A stretch of DNA of 64,000 nucleotides, taken from assembly GCA_033297205.1 (NCBI GenBank), contig MU859169.1:1-64000 (forward strand), in the 5' to 3' direction. The notes beneath the pieces are model-generated. The model did not search any database. It saw nothing but the letters and a program-made list of their open reading frames with translations, and had not been told where the DNA came from. This document shows, in pieces, positions 33,647-44,724 of the stretch (positions are counted from its first letter, which is position 1; each line of letters opens with the position of its first letter). The translations under genes were made by a program, and so were the position numbers. The DNA comes from Pseudoneurospora amorphoporcata. Its lineage: Eukaryota > Ascomycota > Sordariomycetes > Sordariales > Sordariaceae.

Positions 33647-35914
33647 ATGGACTCCAAGAGCAGCCACGAGACTCATTATGAGTGTGCTGGTACCAAAAGA
33701 AAAGCGGAAGAAATTACGAGAAACGCTGGCCGCAAAAGACCACCTTCCCATCAGGGATGGGAAAAACGGTTTGGCAAAGTGCAAATGTGCGACATTTGCA
33801 ATCGAAGGGCACCAGACTTCCTCCTCCGCTGCCAAGTTTGCCCTTTTTATGTCTGCAAAGCGTGTGTCTTTGCAAACCAGCTGGAAGGGGACGGCAAGCA
33901 CTTCGTGGACATTGCCGAAACGGACTGGAGTCCCATCATTCCTATCATTAAGGAATATCCGGCACTGAAGGGTACCGTCAAAAAGCCGCGTGCTCCCGCT
34001 CGCTATCAGCCCGACAGCCCGGCCACAACTTCAAGCTCGGTCTCCGCTTCACCTTCTCCTGGACACCAACTACGACTGCCCTCTTTGCGCAACCTTTTTC
34101 CTCCCGAATTCTTCCAACACCCCACAAGCGCCACAATGCCCCGCCGTCAAGGGGATGAAGATGAAGACGATGACTACATGCCAGACGAGGAGTACATGCC
34201 TCGTTCTAAGAGGCACAAGTCGCTAACTCAAAGCATCAGTCAAGAAGAACCATCAACTACCGACTCCCAGCATTCTGGGCCTCAGGGTGATCTCGAACTT
34301 GACGAAGCTTACACTGCGGCTAGTTATCGCCCCAACCCGCGCAGATCAGCGACAGTTGCCTACGATCGCATTAGCCAGACCAGCCGCACCTCACGACAAC
34401 CTCATCGGGCTGAGGAACAACAACAAGAACGTCTTCACGCTCAGCAAGCTGGAACCAGTCGCACTTCGCACCAAAGCCAACCCGCTGAAGCACAACCAAC
34501 CTCTCGCAGTCGCGTTACAAGTGAAGTCAGTCGCACTTCCCGTCACGTTCACCTCGCTCGACCGCAGCAGCAGGGTCGCCGCCGTGTCCCGCAGAGTCAG
34601 GTCGCCAGCAACGTTCCTGTCAGGCCCTCCCCTCTAAGCAACATGTCTCTCCTCAGGGATTTCCAACCTCCGCAGACTGAGCTTACTGCCGCGTCTGGTC
34701 GACCTGTTCGCGCCGCAATCTCGAGGACCCTAGATCGCATGAGCAGACAGACCCAGGCCGGCAGTTCATCCGCTGCTCTCAATCCCGCCGATGAGGACTT
34801 CGGATCCGGTGCGCCTGGACGACCAGCCCGACCCCCCCTCTCCCGCGAGCAACAGCGCAAACAGAACCATATCATGGTTCTCTACCGAAGCATCTTCGAC
34901 TCCAAGCTGAAAGAGTTTCCGACCCTCATGACCTTCGAACCGATCCCCGACACCTGGGAAGGACCCTCACCCCGCGCCAGTCCCGCTCCTCCCGCCGCTT
35001 CCCCGAACACCCCTCAATCTCTCAACCTCTCCATCTCCGATCGCGCCGAATTTGACGTCTTCCACCAGCAAAGTCGTTCCTCGACACTGCGCATGCAAAC
35101 CCCCTACGGCGGTTCTGCCCTTCCCACTCCTCCCCGCGGCTACGAAAGCTACTCCTTCCAAAACTATCCTCACACCCAGCCTCGTTTGACCAGCGCCAGC
35201 GGCAACGAGCATAGTAACTACCTGTCATCAGACGTCTTCGGCCAGGCCGTACCCTCTCTGCGCACCACCCCCAAGTACCACCCGACCAACGAGATGACGC
35301 CCGAGGAACTCCAGCGCTACCACAACGATCGGCGGCTGTTCGTTAAGATGAAGGCTGCCTGGGTTGATAACGAGAAGGTTCTGCGTCTGCGCAAGAAAGA
35401 GGGAGACCAAAACGCGCTGCAGACTCTGTGGGATGTGGCGCAGGTTTTTAGGGCGAGAAATCCCCTGAATCCGAGCGCGGAAAGTATCAAGTGGTTCGTG
35501 GAGTTGAGGGATCGGATTTTGAGGCCTATATCTCGGGATCAACGCCTGAGTACCCCTGCCGATGAGGAGGGCGGCCATGATAACCTCGAAGACTTGGTCA
35601 ACGCGGGGAATTCGGTGGTTGAGGAAGAGGCAGAACCGGAGCCTGAGCCGATGGATGTTGACGAGCCCGAACCAGGGGAGGAGGAAATGCCGGAGGCTAA
35701 CAGCGATGACGGCGACGATGAATTCGTTGATGTTGATTTTGACGAACTGGGTCCAGCGTTCAGAATGCTGCAACAGATGGAGCAGCAGCAACGAGATCAT
35801 GCACGTCAAGCACTGCAGCAACTGGAGCAGGAGCAGGAACAGCAGCCGCTAGAAACTTCGGTGAGCCCTAAGGGCAGCAAGGGGGGGCTCGGTATCAACG
35901 ACCTCCTCAACTAG
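33647..35914 (+). CDS. Protein with N-terminal Cys6 zinc-binding module
   Basis: Single-exon protein of 755 aa; the start ATG is in a CACCATGG context. Residues 48-73 hold a compact cysteine module, CDIC...CQVC...CKAC, with spacing C-x2-C-x10-C-x2-C-x4-C-x2-C (Cys48, 51, 62, 65, 70, 73), closest to ZZ or PHD/RING-like zinc folds. Most of the remainder is disordered: Ser/Pro-rich, with degenerate repeats around SRTSRQPHRAEEQQQ at about 240-330, and a folded-looking segment near residues 540-630 (MTPEELQRYHNDRRLFVKMK to FVELRDRILRP). A strongly acidic block and a Gln/Glu-rich coiled-coil-like C-terminus follow. No known name. The charged tail and zinc module suggest a nuclear adaptor or chromatin factor, as inference only. 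Confidence 0.85.
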   Translation: MDSKSSHETHYECAGTKRKAEEITRNAGRKRPPSHQGWEKRFGKVQMCDICNRRAPDFLLRCQVCPFYVCKACVFANQLEGDGKHFVDIAETDWSPIIPIIKEYPALKGTVKKPRAPARYQPDSPATTSSSVSASPSPGHQLRLPSLRNLFPPEFFQHPTSATMPRRQGDEDEDDDYMPDEEYMPRSKRHKSLTQSISQEEPSTTDSQHSGPQGDLELDEAYTAASYRPNPRRSATVAYDRISQTSRTSRQPHRAEEQQQERLHAQQAGTSRTSHQSQPAEAQPTSRSRVTSEVSRTSRHVHLARPQQQGRRRVPQSQVASNVPVRPSPLSNMSLLRDFQPPQTELTAASGRPVRAAISRTLDRMSRQTQAGSSSAALNPADEDFGSGAPGRPARPPLSREQQRKQNHIMVLYRSIFDSKLKEFPTLMTFEPIPDTWEGPSPRASPAPPAASPNTPQSLNLSISDRAEFDVFHQQSRSSTLRMQTPYGGSALPTPPRGYESYSFQNYPHTQPRLTSASGNEHSNYLSSDVFGQAVPSLRTTPKYHPTNEMTPEELQRYHNDRRLFVKMKAAWVDNEKVLRLRKKEGDQNALQTLWDVAQVFRARNPLNPSAESIKWFVELRDRILRPISRDQRLSTPADEEGGHDNLEDLVNAGNSVVEEEAEPEPEPMDVDEPEPGEEEMPEANSDDGDDEFVDVDFDELGPAFRMLQQMEQQQRDHARQALQQLEQEQEQQPLETSVSPKGSKGGLGINDLLN

Positions 35915-36535
35915 GAGCGGTTTCCCAGCAACCAGGTGTGACGAGGTGTCACACCAACTTTTCCTTTGTCTTCAACTTGCTGGTTTTTTCTTTTTTTTTT
36001 TTCTTGTTCTTTAGGCAACAAAAGTTTGTTGCTTGCTGTTCCTGCTTGGGGCGTCTGTGCTTGTTCACCAAGATACCCCCCTTTTTGGTCACCATTCTGG
36101 CGATTTTTGTTTTCGTTTTCTTTTCTTTGTTTTTCTTGCTCTATTATCAAGGCATCCCGTGAAGAGATGGCAGGCCTATTTAGGGCGACATTAGGGGTCA
36201 TCAATGGATAGAGAGGCATATTGTCGGGCAATGAAGGGATAACAATAAGGCAGGAATTAATCAATAAATGAATGACTGAATGGAAGTTGGCACCTCTTTG
36301 TGGCCTGCATGTGTAAAGTGTATTTGTTGGAGTATTGTGATTGTGTAAGTATACATAACACAAGACCGGTATAACAAGTGTTATACGGCCGGCTTACAAG
36401 GAGCAAACGAGGACTCAGATGGATGATCGACTCAAACTGACGCCTTCTATCTCATCGTTATACTGTTACATTTTTATCTAGAGTCCTTTTTAACATCATC
36501 ATCTATATATAATATAGAGCCGAGTGAGAGTTTCT
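35915..36535. other. Convergent 3' region
   Basis: About 620 bases between two convergent genes, containing T-rich runs (around 35985-36005) and AT-rich DNA, consistent with transcript ends on both strands. No gene. Confidence 0.6.
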
Positions 36536-39500
36536 TCACCTTTCCTCCGGCTGCAACACCTCATCCCCAACATCAATATACTCCTCCTCACCTTCTCCCT
36601 CTTCCTGCTCCTGCTCCTGCTCCTCCTCAGCAAGCACCCTCCTCCTCTCCGGTCCGCGCTGCACAAACTCCACCGGCTTCACCACAATCTTCCTCATATG
36701 CACATTCACATCCGCCAACTCGACCGTCAACACATCTCCCGCCCTCATATCGCGGATCAAGCTGAACGCAGCCAGGTTCTCCAGATCGATCTCTGCCCAC
36801 AAATCAAAGTAATCAAGCTTGCCGCGCACGCACGAGTGCTGCGCGCTGATGACGGTATAAGTAAACTTCTTGGGTACCTGGCCCTTGGGGCCCTCGCCGA
36901 ACCGCCACGCGCGCACGAGCGCCTGCAGAATCAGCTCGTGGCGACCCTCAAAGTTGCCCAGATTCTTGGCGTGGCGCTCGCGCACGCGCAGAGACGGGAA
37001 TACCTTGTCTTCGAGGTGGGACGCGGTGAAGGGGAGGCCGAGGCGGGCGGCTTGCTTGTCGTCCATGGGTGGCTTGAGGTTGTACTTGTCGAACTTGCGG
37101 GTGACGAGTGATTGAGAGCCGCCGCCGCGCTTATGCTCCTCGAGCAGGGCGGCCTGGACCTGCCAGTGCACGAGCAAGTCCGAGTAGCGGCGGAGCGGCG
37201 AGGTGGCCTTGGTGTAGATGTCCACGCCCATGGTGTAGATGAAGGTGGGCGTGACGGCGATGTCGTAGCCGCCGAGCAGGTTGCGCAGCGTGCGCATCTG
37301 ATCGAGCGACGGCTGCTTGCCGGCGATCAGCTGTGGGTAGATGACGTCCTGGGTGTAGGCGCGCAGGGCTTCCTCGTTCTGGGCGGCGAGAACGTTCGTC
37401 CGGTACGGGATGGGGATGCCGCGCTCGTAGCACCACAGGGCGGCGATCTGGTTGGCTGTGCCCATGAGGTCGTCGACGATGGGGTGAAGGCCGCCACTGA
37501 CGGAGTACTTGACGGAGATGTAGGGGTCATTGGTGCACGCGAGGAAACCGCTTGGCGTGTGCTCGATCCGGGCATTCTCCAGCGAGAAAGAAGCGTTGGG
37601 GGAAGGGAGGAAGATCGGCACGCCTCCCTTTTGTACGCGGATCTTGTGGATGGCGGCGGCGAGTTTGGAGAGAATCTCGAGGTCCTTGACATTCTGCTCC
37701 GACAACTCGTCCGGTTTGGTCATCTTCCTTGTCGGCGCCTCGTCCTCGGCAGACGGAGGGGTGCCAACTTCCAGGACGACATCGGGGGCTTCAACCTTGG
37801 GGATGCCTGCGTCGACGGGCCCAACCGCAGCCGCCACATCCTGTGGGGTGATATAGACGACATCTCCTATCCTTCCTGGTGTGACCTTGTGGTCAAGAAG
37901 GGTTCCTTCCTCGTTCAATCTCGCACTGAAGGTGAGAGAGGGTCGACCAGGAGCCAGGGAGAACTCCTCGACGACGGCTTCGTCTGAAATCATCTTATCC
38001 ACATGCCCTGGGAGGTAACTGGTTTGGGTCATGAGAGCTGCTCGCTTGGCGAGCGGACTGTCCGGTCTGATTCTCGACGTTGGGTCGGCAATGTGTACAT
38101 GAATCCAGTACTCTCCCTCCTTGTCTGTTCTCTCAAGCGAGACACCATCATCGATCTCTTTGGCGTTTGGGGCGTCGATGCAGTACACCGTTGAGGCGGA
38201 GAAATCCTGGCGAAGGGGGGCGAGTACATCTTCGGCAAGCTCAGCTGGCTGTTGCTCCTCCGGGCTCGGTAGTAAACCGCCCGCCCGGTTGACCTGAAGG
38301 CCGGGAAGACGCAGGCTATGACGGGCATGGATTTCCCAGGGCATGAGCCAGCCGATTTCTTGCAGGAAGGTCCAACCCACTGTAGCGTCAAGCACCTCGG
38401 CATCTTGGTATCTCCTGAGGGCACGCAAGACGGCGGCACCGATCCACTGGTACTTTGAGCTCCGCGGGAAAACATCCGAGGCTGCCCACATGTACATGAC
38501 GCTGATAACCGTCAAAGCATCCTGAGACCAGGAGTAAGTCGAGGCCGGTAGGACTCTGGTGGTGGGACCGAGCATTCCGTGGCTCGACCACTCACGCATT
38601 TTCCGGCTGTGGTCGATGGCCAACCGAGCCTGCCTCAAGACCGGTTCCAGTCTATCATGTCCCCTACGGGACTTGCTATCCAGGAGTTCGGGGCTGTAGT
38701 AGTCGCGCACCATTCTCTCAACTCGATCAACGTTCTCTCTGTCGGACCTAGCGGTAACGTGAAAGATGATGGAGCTTGGGCCGGCGGTGCCCTGGCCGAG
38801 TGAGTGGAAGAAAGCATCTTCGAATGAAAGTTCGGTGTAGACTGCGTACAAGGCTTCTGGGGGGAAACCGGTGGATGACTGCTTGAGCTTGGGAGGGAGA
38901 AGAAACTCGGCAATTTCACCCAGCGTCATCAACTGCTCTTCCTCAGGAATGTGCCGATGAGGGTTGCTCAACCGCTCAAGGTTGTTGTGGTAAATCTGCT
39001 GGGAGGCGTTTTGGAATTCGAGCATCTTGGTGATTAAGCCAGCACCGTGCTCACGGGTCGGGCCTGCACGGAGTTTTTGGAGCTCGTACATGACGGAGAT
39101 ATCACCAACGGTTGAAGGCAATGCATCGATGACGGGCTGCAGATCGGCCGGGTCGGTGATGAAATTCTTGACGATGAAACCGGATTTAGCGTTGGTGCTG
39201 GCAAACCACTTGCCAGTGACTGCGTAGAAGTGATCAATGCCATTAAAGGATCCCAAGCAGACGGCGAGAACGCCAATGTTCCAGTCCTCGGACGTGAGTT
39301 TCAACAGATCACCGGCTTGAACTCGAGGGGTGACCTGAGTATCGACCAGGTCTTGATTATCGATCTGAACAGTGGCATTGTCCTTGTCGATATCGCCCAT
39401 CTCAAGCATGTGGTCGGATCGGTTTGATGTAAGTACGTTGATAGACCGGCCTGGAAGTGCGAAATCCGAGGGGATAGAGTTGAAGGGTTCCGGATTCTCG

Positions 39501-39889
39501 GCTTCCCATTGCTTCAACCGTTGTCGAATGGATGGCTGTGCAGACTTGTTGGATTTCTTTCCACTTGGTTGACTGTCTTGAAGATGCTGCAGGTCCTGTG
39601 GCAACGGCAAGGCGAAGTCCTCCAGAGCCTCATTTGATATCTCTGGTGTCTCCTTGCGGAGTAGCGACGTGGACGCGGACAGGCCTTGTCGCCTTTCATG
39701 GGAGAGGCGGAGGGTGTTGACCCATTGCTGGATGGGCCGTGATGCTGGCGATGATGCCGGCGACGATGCTAGTGTCGACAGCGTTGCGACTCGGCCTTTA
39801 CGGGCATTTAGGGCAACGTGCTGCCCGGCCTCTTTGCGAGAGAGACATTGCCAGCAGACATATGGCTGGCGGCCAGCTGAGCGCATCAT
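36536..39889 (-). CDS. cyt-4: Mitochondrial RNB-domain 3'-5' exoribonuclease (CYT-4/Dss1 type)
   Basis: RNase II-family hydrolase, 1117 aa in one exon. In Neurospora, CYT-4 is needed for mitochondrial RNA processing, 5'/3' end trimming and intron RNA turnover; the yeast counterpart Dss1 is the nuclease of the mitochondrial degradosome. The N-terminus (MMRSAGRQPYVCWQCLSRKE onwards) is rich in Arg, Ser, Ala and Thr and free of long acidic runs, fitting a mitochondrial presequence. The RNB domain spans about 555-930, with the metal-binding Asp cluster in CIDAPNAKEIDDG (near residue 570) and the late motif ATSPLRRYSDLLVHWQ. A basic, S1-like region follows, then an unusual acidic Glu/Gln tail. Two adjacent ATGs start the frame. 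The length agrees with the size I recall for the Neurospora protein. Confidence 0.93.
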   Translation of the reverse strand: MMRSAGRQPYVCWQCLSRKEAGQHVALNARKGRVATLSTLASSPASSPASRPIQQWVNTLRLSHERRQGLSASTSLLRKETPEISNEALEDFALPLPQDLQHLQDSQPSGKKSNKSAQPSIRQRLKQWEAENPEPFNSIPSDFALPGRSINVLTSNRSDHMLEMGDIDKDNATVQIDNQDLVDTQVTPRVQAGDLLKLTSEDWNIGVLAVCLGSFNGIDHFYAVTGKWFASTNAKSGFIVKNFITDPADLQPVIDALPSTVGDISVMYELQKLRAGPTREHGAGLITKMLEFQNASQQIYHNNLERLSNPHRHIPEEEQLMTLGEIAEFLLPPKLKQSSTGFPPEALYAVYTELSFEDAFFHSLGQGTAGPSSIIFHVTARSDRENVDRVERMVRDYYSPELLDSKSRRGHDRLEPVLRQARLAIDHSRKMREWSSHGMLGPTTRVLPASTYSWSQDALTVISVMYMWAASDVFPRSSKYQWIGAAVLRALRRYQDAEVLDATVGWTFLQEIGWLMPWEIHARHSLRLPGLQVNRAGGLLPSPEEQQPAELAEDVLAPLRQDFSASTVYCIDAPNAKEIDDGVSLERTDKEGEYWIHVHIADPTSRIRPDSPLAKRAALMTQTSYLPGHVDKMISDEAVVEEFSLAPGRPSLTFSARLNEEGTLLDHKVTPGRIGDVVYITPQDVAAAVGPVDAGIPKVEAPDVVLEVGTPPSAEDEAPTRKMTKPDELSEQNVKDLEILSKLAAAIHKIRVQKGGVPIFLPSPNASFSLENARIEHTPSGFLACTNDPYISVKYSVSGGLHPIVDDLMGTANQIAALWCYERGIPIPYRTNVLAAQNEEALRAYTQDVIYPQLIAGKQPSLDQMRTLRNLLGGYDIAVTPTFIYTMGVDIYTKATSPLRRYSDLLVHWQVQAALLEEHKRGGGSQSLVTRKFDKYNLKPPMDDKQAARLGLPFTASHLEDKVFPSLRVRERHAKNLGNFEGRHELILQALVRAWRFGEGPKGQVPKKFTYTVISAQHSCVRGKLDYFDLWAEIDLENLAAFSLIRDMRAGDVLTVELADVNVHMRKIVVKPVEFVQRGPERRRVLAEEEQEQEQEEGEGEEEYIDVGDEVLQPEER

Positions 39890-42840
39890 GCTTGCAGCTC
39901 AATGTACTTGTCGAAAATTTGAGACTGCGGATATCGAAGCGTTGACCTGGTCGTCGACGTTCGGTTTTCGAAATTTCTTAACGCGGGTGTGGCGGTCCCC
40001 GCGCCATTGTGGCCCTGCAGCTTGCACGCGAACTCAGATGACTTTTTTTTTGGCCCATTTGGACAGTCCGCACACAGAACCCTAACCCTGCATAGTCAGG
40101 ATGGTGCGGGACGGATCCTTCAATCCTGATATCAAGCCAGCCAAGTTCTGAGACAAGCGGCAAGCGACAGCTCAAGGTCAGCACAACACCCCGTGCCTTC
40201 ATATCATACACTACAGCAGGGATGGAAACCGAAATAGAAGCTGCTAACCTTGAAGTTGGAGAGGTACCCGTTTCTAGAGAGGTCTCGACTTTCTTGGTAG
40301 CACTTGGCTTGATAGCCGATAATCCATGCCCGAACTCACTCCTCGATTGCTTTCATGGGGTCAGCCTAGGCTCTGGAGATGCCCAGCCATCCGACTTGCT
40401 TGTTGCGACTTGCGAGATGAGAGACACCGGGGAAGGTCCAGAGAAAAACAGGCCAGGATAGGGAGATCGGGGCCTAGACATGGAGTCAATGCTCGTGGAG
40501 TTTCTATGACAACTTCTCGGTAGAACTTTCGGGCAACAATTCGTTGTTCCCCATGTTGTTGAACTTGTGCCCCAGTCCCCTCATCTTTAAGTCCTGTTGC
40601 CGTCGGCTTGCCACCAGAAGTGCAATCAGAGCATGTGGCCAATGGCATCACCCCGGCATGCCCCCAAGTGGAGTGGCAGAGCTCTTATGCAGGTACGAAT
40701 CCACCCGGTGTTTGGGAGAGCTCCGCCGAAGGATCCGCATTACCCAGGAACCAGACCCCGCCTCTGCTCCTTTCCCTGCAGGTGTGTTTTGAATTTTGAT
40801 ATCTTTTTGCTTCGGCTCCCCGGCTTCACAAGGCTTCCATGCCGCAACCATAGAAGCACATGGGGTTACCTAGAGCAAGAGGTACGCAGTTGTGCACTGT
40901 ATGTACGTAGTGTAGTCGTCAGCAGAAAGATTAGCTTGTCCGCCACAGGATCAGCGGATAATTTGCCCATGTGAGATGTCGAGCGGGAGGCTGTTTGGAA
41001 ACATACCTCCTCAGACCCCTCGAGATTCTCTTTGGTGTTGTTGTCACTTGTGCGACAACAGGCTCGAGAATTCGCGGTGCAAAATAGTGTGGAGGTAGTT
41101 GCCCATGTTGACAAACTGTGCCTTTTTGCTTCTTCTACACTACATCTCAATGGCATTGCAAGCCAAGAACGGGAACTGAGTGTGGTAAATGTGGCTGTTT
41201 CAACTGGCCACGACGGGCAACTTTGCTCATATCGCTTATTTAATTTCCCAAGTCCAAATAAGGGCGCCCTTTGCGGTTTCTGATTGGTCTTCTGGTCACA
41301 ATGTCACTCAATTGACAGGATGGAACCCAGCAACCACAGTGTACCTAGCATAAGTACCTTCCCGCTGGGCGTGCTGGGCGTGTCTGTGTGTACGGCGTAC
41401 CTTATTCTGTGCCTCTGTGCTGCAGCTGCTGCAGGCGTTTCTGGCTCCCTCAAGCTCCCGCCTTTTCTCGTCATTGCACTGGCAACCATGACCTCCTTTT
41501 TTCCATCTTCCTCTTTCCCTCGCTAGATCATGGCCAATTTACCAACACCAGCGCCACACACCTCCAGACCCTCGCGGCCAAATCCACCCAGTTATTTCGC
41601 AGAATGCCGTGCTCAATTTTAGCTTGTCTCGCAAGTGCTCTATCCCCGTTATCCGATCATCGCCCAATTGGTTCAGGATGACGGCCTTCGTGATTGCACG
41701 CACCCGGCTTTTACGTCCAGGTACGAGGCCCAGGTAGTGTACCGTGTTTGCCTGCGATGCTGCATATCGGCTCTTGTACTCCTCTGTGTAGTGGTGTCCG
41801 TGTACGTGATTGGTCTGCCATCGAATTGGCTTTTTAGTCGTCCGAGCATCCTTTCCCGCCTCGGACCTCACCTGGTTGTATCTCTTCACGGCCTTATCTG
41901 AACAAGCCAGCCTCCCAGCCAGCACCACCAGCCTGTCGAGATGTTGCATGTTCATATTACAAATGAGGCAGGCCCCCCCCTTTCATGCACCGAACCTCAA
42001 GATGGAAGCAATTGTGAGGGATGAGGAAGAAAAAGACGGTGTCCAGGGACTGGATGTCGCCGGTCTGACGGCCAAGCTCTCGCTCTCTAATGAAGGCCCA
42101 CATCCAAGGGTAAGAGTCGCATCCACCACTCACCAAGCGCGGGCTCACCGTCCACTCGCCCGACAGGTTGAGGACAGGGATGATCGGGGGACGCGAGAAG
42201 GGCAAGGTCGTCTCCGATGGGCGACATGGCAAGGGACCGGAAGCAAAAACGAGGAGGACGCGGAGGACGGGGGTAGGACTCATGGATCGAGTTTGTGGCC
42301 GTCAAAGGAATAATCCAGTCGTCGATGAGAGGCTGGGTCTTCACACAACTCTCTTCAGGTGCCTCGTGTGCAAGTTCCATTTGGGGGCCGCACCAGGAAC
42401 CATCAGGAACCAAACTCTCTCAGGATAGCGCCCAGGGGTCCCATGGCGACCGTGACGGACGAACGAATGGCGCCAAGTTAGGTAGAACCTAACCAAGTAA
42501 AAGTGAGGTGGCTGCCACCGACTGCCACCCTCCCGGTCCTGCAATGGGTACTAATATTACTGCCGTCTCTCCCGTCTGGCTCGATCTTTTCTTTTGCTCC
42601 TCCTTTCCCTTCCCTCACCTGCCCAACGTGCGTGTTGATATTCAACATCGATAGCCTCTTTTGCGCTTTCGATCTTACACTCTTTTTTTTTCTTCACCAC
42701 ACCACCGCTTCACTCTTTTAGCGGGCATTCGTTAATCAACGCCAATCGCACGAGCTACCTTAGGCATTCTGCGATAATACCTAATCACCACCGACCAAAA
42801 ATTACACACAAGGAGCAAAGCAAGGAAATCCAGAGTCAAC
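39890..42840. other. Divergent promoter region between cyt-4 and the GH17 gene
   Basis: Nearly 3 kb between two divergent genes. A 79-codon ATG frame at 40222-40461 (+) is acidic and could be a tiny gene, but has no family feature. The stretch at 42560-42840 is C/T-rich, as in leaders of highly expressed fungal genes. Nothing else recognised. Confidence 0.5.
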
Positions 42841-44724
42841 ATGAAGGGAACCATTGTTGCGGCTGCGGCCATCCTCGCCGGCGGCGCGAGCGCGAACAGA
42901 CTTCACCACCGTCACCTCCACCAGCCCTTGTTCGAGAAGAGGGTTCACAACGAGAGCGAAATCTGTGTCCCCGGCTGCACCACCATCTGGACCACCATCA
43001 CTGGTCCTGCCGGCCGTATGTTTTGACCTCGAAGCCTGTCTGTTTACTCGGAGAAACTAACCTGTTGCACAGTCTACACTCCTCCCGCCCCTCCTTCCAC
43101 GGCCGCTCCTGCCACCTCCTCGGCCATCACCACCAGCGAGCCCCTCCCCACCATCTCCTCCTCGTTGGTCTTCGCCAACACCTCCTCGATTGCGGTCCCT
43201 AGCACCACCGAGGTTGTTGTGGTCCCTAGCACCACCGAGATTGTTGTAGTCCCGACCACCACCGAGGTTGTTGTGGTCCCGACCACCACCTCCCAGGGCC
43301 CCATCACCGTCCCCACCCCGATCCAGCAGACCTGCCCTACTCCGGGTACCTACACCTTCCCGGCCACCACCGTGGTCCTGACCGAGACCAAGACCGTCTG
43401 CGGTGCCTCTTCCACCGTTGTTCCTAGCGGCACCCACACTCTCGGTGGTGTCACCACCGTCGTCGAGACTGCCACCACCGTTGTCTGCCCCGTCGCCACC
43501 ACCAAGACTGCCGAGAATGGTGTTGTTACCAGCGTCGTTGAGCTTACCACCTACGTCTGCCCCAGCGCTGGTACCTACACCATTGCTCCCATCACCACCA
43601 CTGTCACCGACAGCGAGCCCGTCACTGTTGTCGTCCCTGTTGTCGAGACCTACTGCCCCGGCACCTACTCTGCTCCCGCCGTCGTCACCACTGTCACCGA
43701 GACCAACGTTGTTGTCTACTGCCCCTTCACCGCTGTTGAGCCTCCCGTTGCCTCGACTCAGGCTTCCGAGCCCACCTCCGTTGTTGCACCTCCTCCCGTT
43801 GTCTCCGTCGCTCCCCCTGTTGTCTCCGTCGCTCCCCCTGTCTCTGAGGTCAAGCCCTCGGTCACTTCTTCCTCTGCCGCCCCTGAGCCCACCGCGCCCA
43901 CGGGCAACCTCGGCGGCAGGGGTGACAAGTGGGCCATGACCTACACTCCCTTCACCCAGGACAGCCAGTGCAAGAGCGCTGCCGAAGTCATGACCGACAT
44001 CAAGGCCATCGCCAAGGCTGGCTTCACCACCCTCCGTGTCTACTCTACTGACTGCGACACTCTCCCCAACGTCGGTGCGGCTGCTGAGGCCACCGGTCTC
44101 CGCCTCATTCTCGGCATCTTCATCGGCACTGTCGGCTGCGAAAACGGCTCTCCCGATGTCTCTGAGCAGATCGCCGCCATCAAGTCCTGGGGCCGCTTCG
44201 ACATGGTTGATCTCGTTGTCGTCGGTAACGAGGCTCTCTTCAACGGCTTCTGCACCGTTGGCCAGCTCAAGGATCTCATCTACCACGTCAAGTCTGAGCT
44301 CGGCAGCGCCGGTTACTCTGGTCCTTACACCACCACCGATGTTGTCTCTGCTTGGCAGGCGAACGACGTGACCGATCTCTGCAACGCCATCGATGTCGTT
44401 GCCTGCAACGCTCACGCCTACTTCAACGCCAACACTCTTCCCGAGCAGGCCGGTACCTTCGTCGCTGGCCAGCTCGAGATTGTTGAGAAGATCTGCAACA
44501 AGCCCGGCTTCGTCATGGAGACTGGCTGGCCCACCGCCGGTGAGTGCATTGGCAAGGCCTGCCCCGGTCGTGAGCAGCAGAAGACCGCTCTTGCCGCCAT
44601 TAAGCAGGAGTTGGGCACAAAGGTCGTCTTCTTCTCCTTCACCGATGACCACTGGAAGCAGCCCGGCTCTTGCAACTGCGAGCAGCACTGGGGCTGCGGT
44701 GAGGTTTTCGGTGCCCAAGTCTAA
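42841..44724 (+). CDS. Secreted GH17 cell-wall glucan beta-1,3-glucosidase (BtgE-like)
   Basis: Glycoside hydrolase family 17 enzyme acting on beta-1,3-glucan of the wall. Exons 42841-43015 and 43073-44724 (57-nt intron, GTATGT...CACAG) give 608 aa. Residues 1-18 are a signal peptide (cleavage after GGASA), followed by a Kex2-type FEKR site near residue 33. Residues 60-320 are a Ser/Thr/Val/Pro-rich stalk with a 9-residue repeat (PSTTEVVVV) and repeated CP-x-GTYT-type Cys blocks, as in BtgE-type wall proteins. The catalytic domain starts near residue 340 (WAMTYTPF). Glu445 in VVVGNEALF is the likely acid/base and Glu541 in VMETGWPTAGE the nucleophile. There is no GPI-anchor-like C-terminus, so attachment to the wall would be through the stalk. 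Confidence 0.94.
43195..43290 (+). repeat. 27-bp coding tandem repeat in the GH17 stalk
   Basis: Three full 27-bp units (43195-43221, 43222-43248, 43249-43275) and a partial fourth encode V-P-S/T-T-T-E-V/I-V-V repeats. Units differ by a few substitutions. The length is a multiple of three, so copy-number change would lengthen the stalk without a frameshift. Confidence 0.85.

Noticed and set aside
33131..33901. 256-codon minus-strand frame
   Set aside because: Overlaps the start of the Cys6-module gene in antisense; sequence is not domain-like and much of it is leader DNA of the other strand.
37112..37987. 291-codon plus-strand frame
   Set aside because: Lies inside the RNB nuclease on the opposite strand; no domain of its own.
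43057..44718. 553-codon minus-strand frame with Gly/Asp/Val-rich sequence
   Set aside because: Exact antisense shadow of the GH17 gene; its composition follows from the biased codons of the stalk, and the catalytic motifs are on the plus strand.
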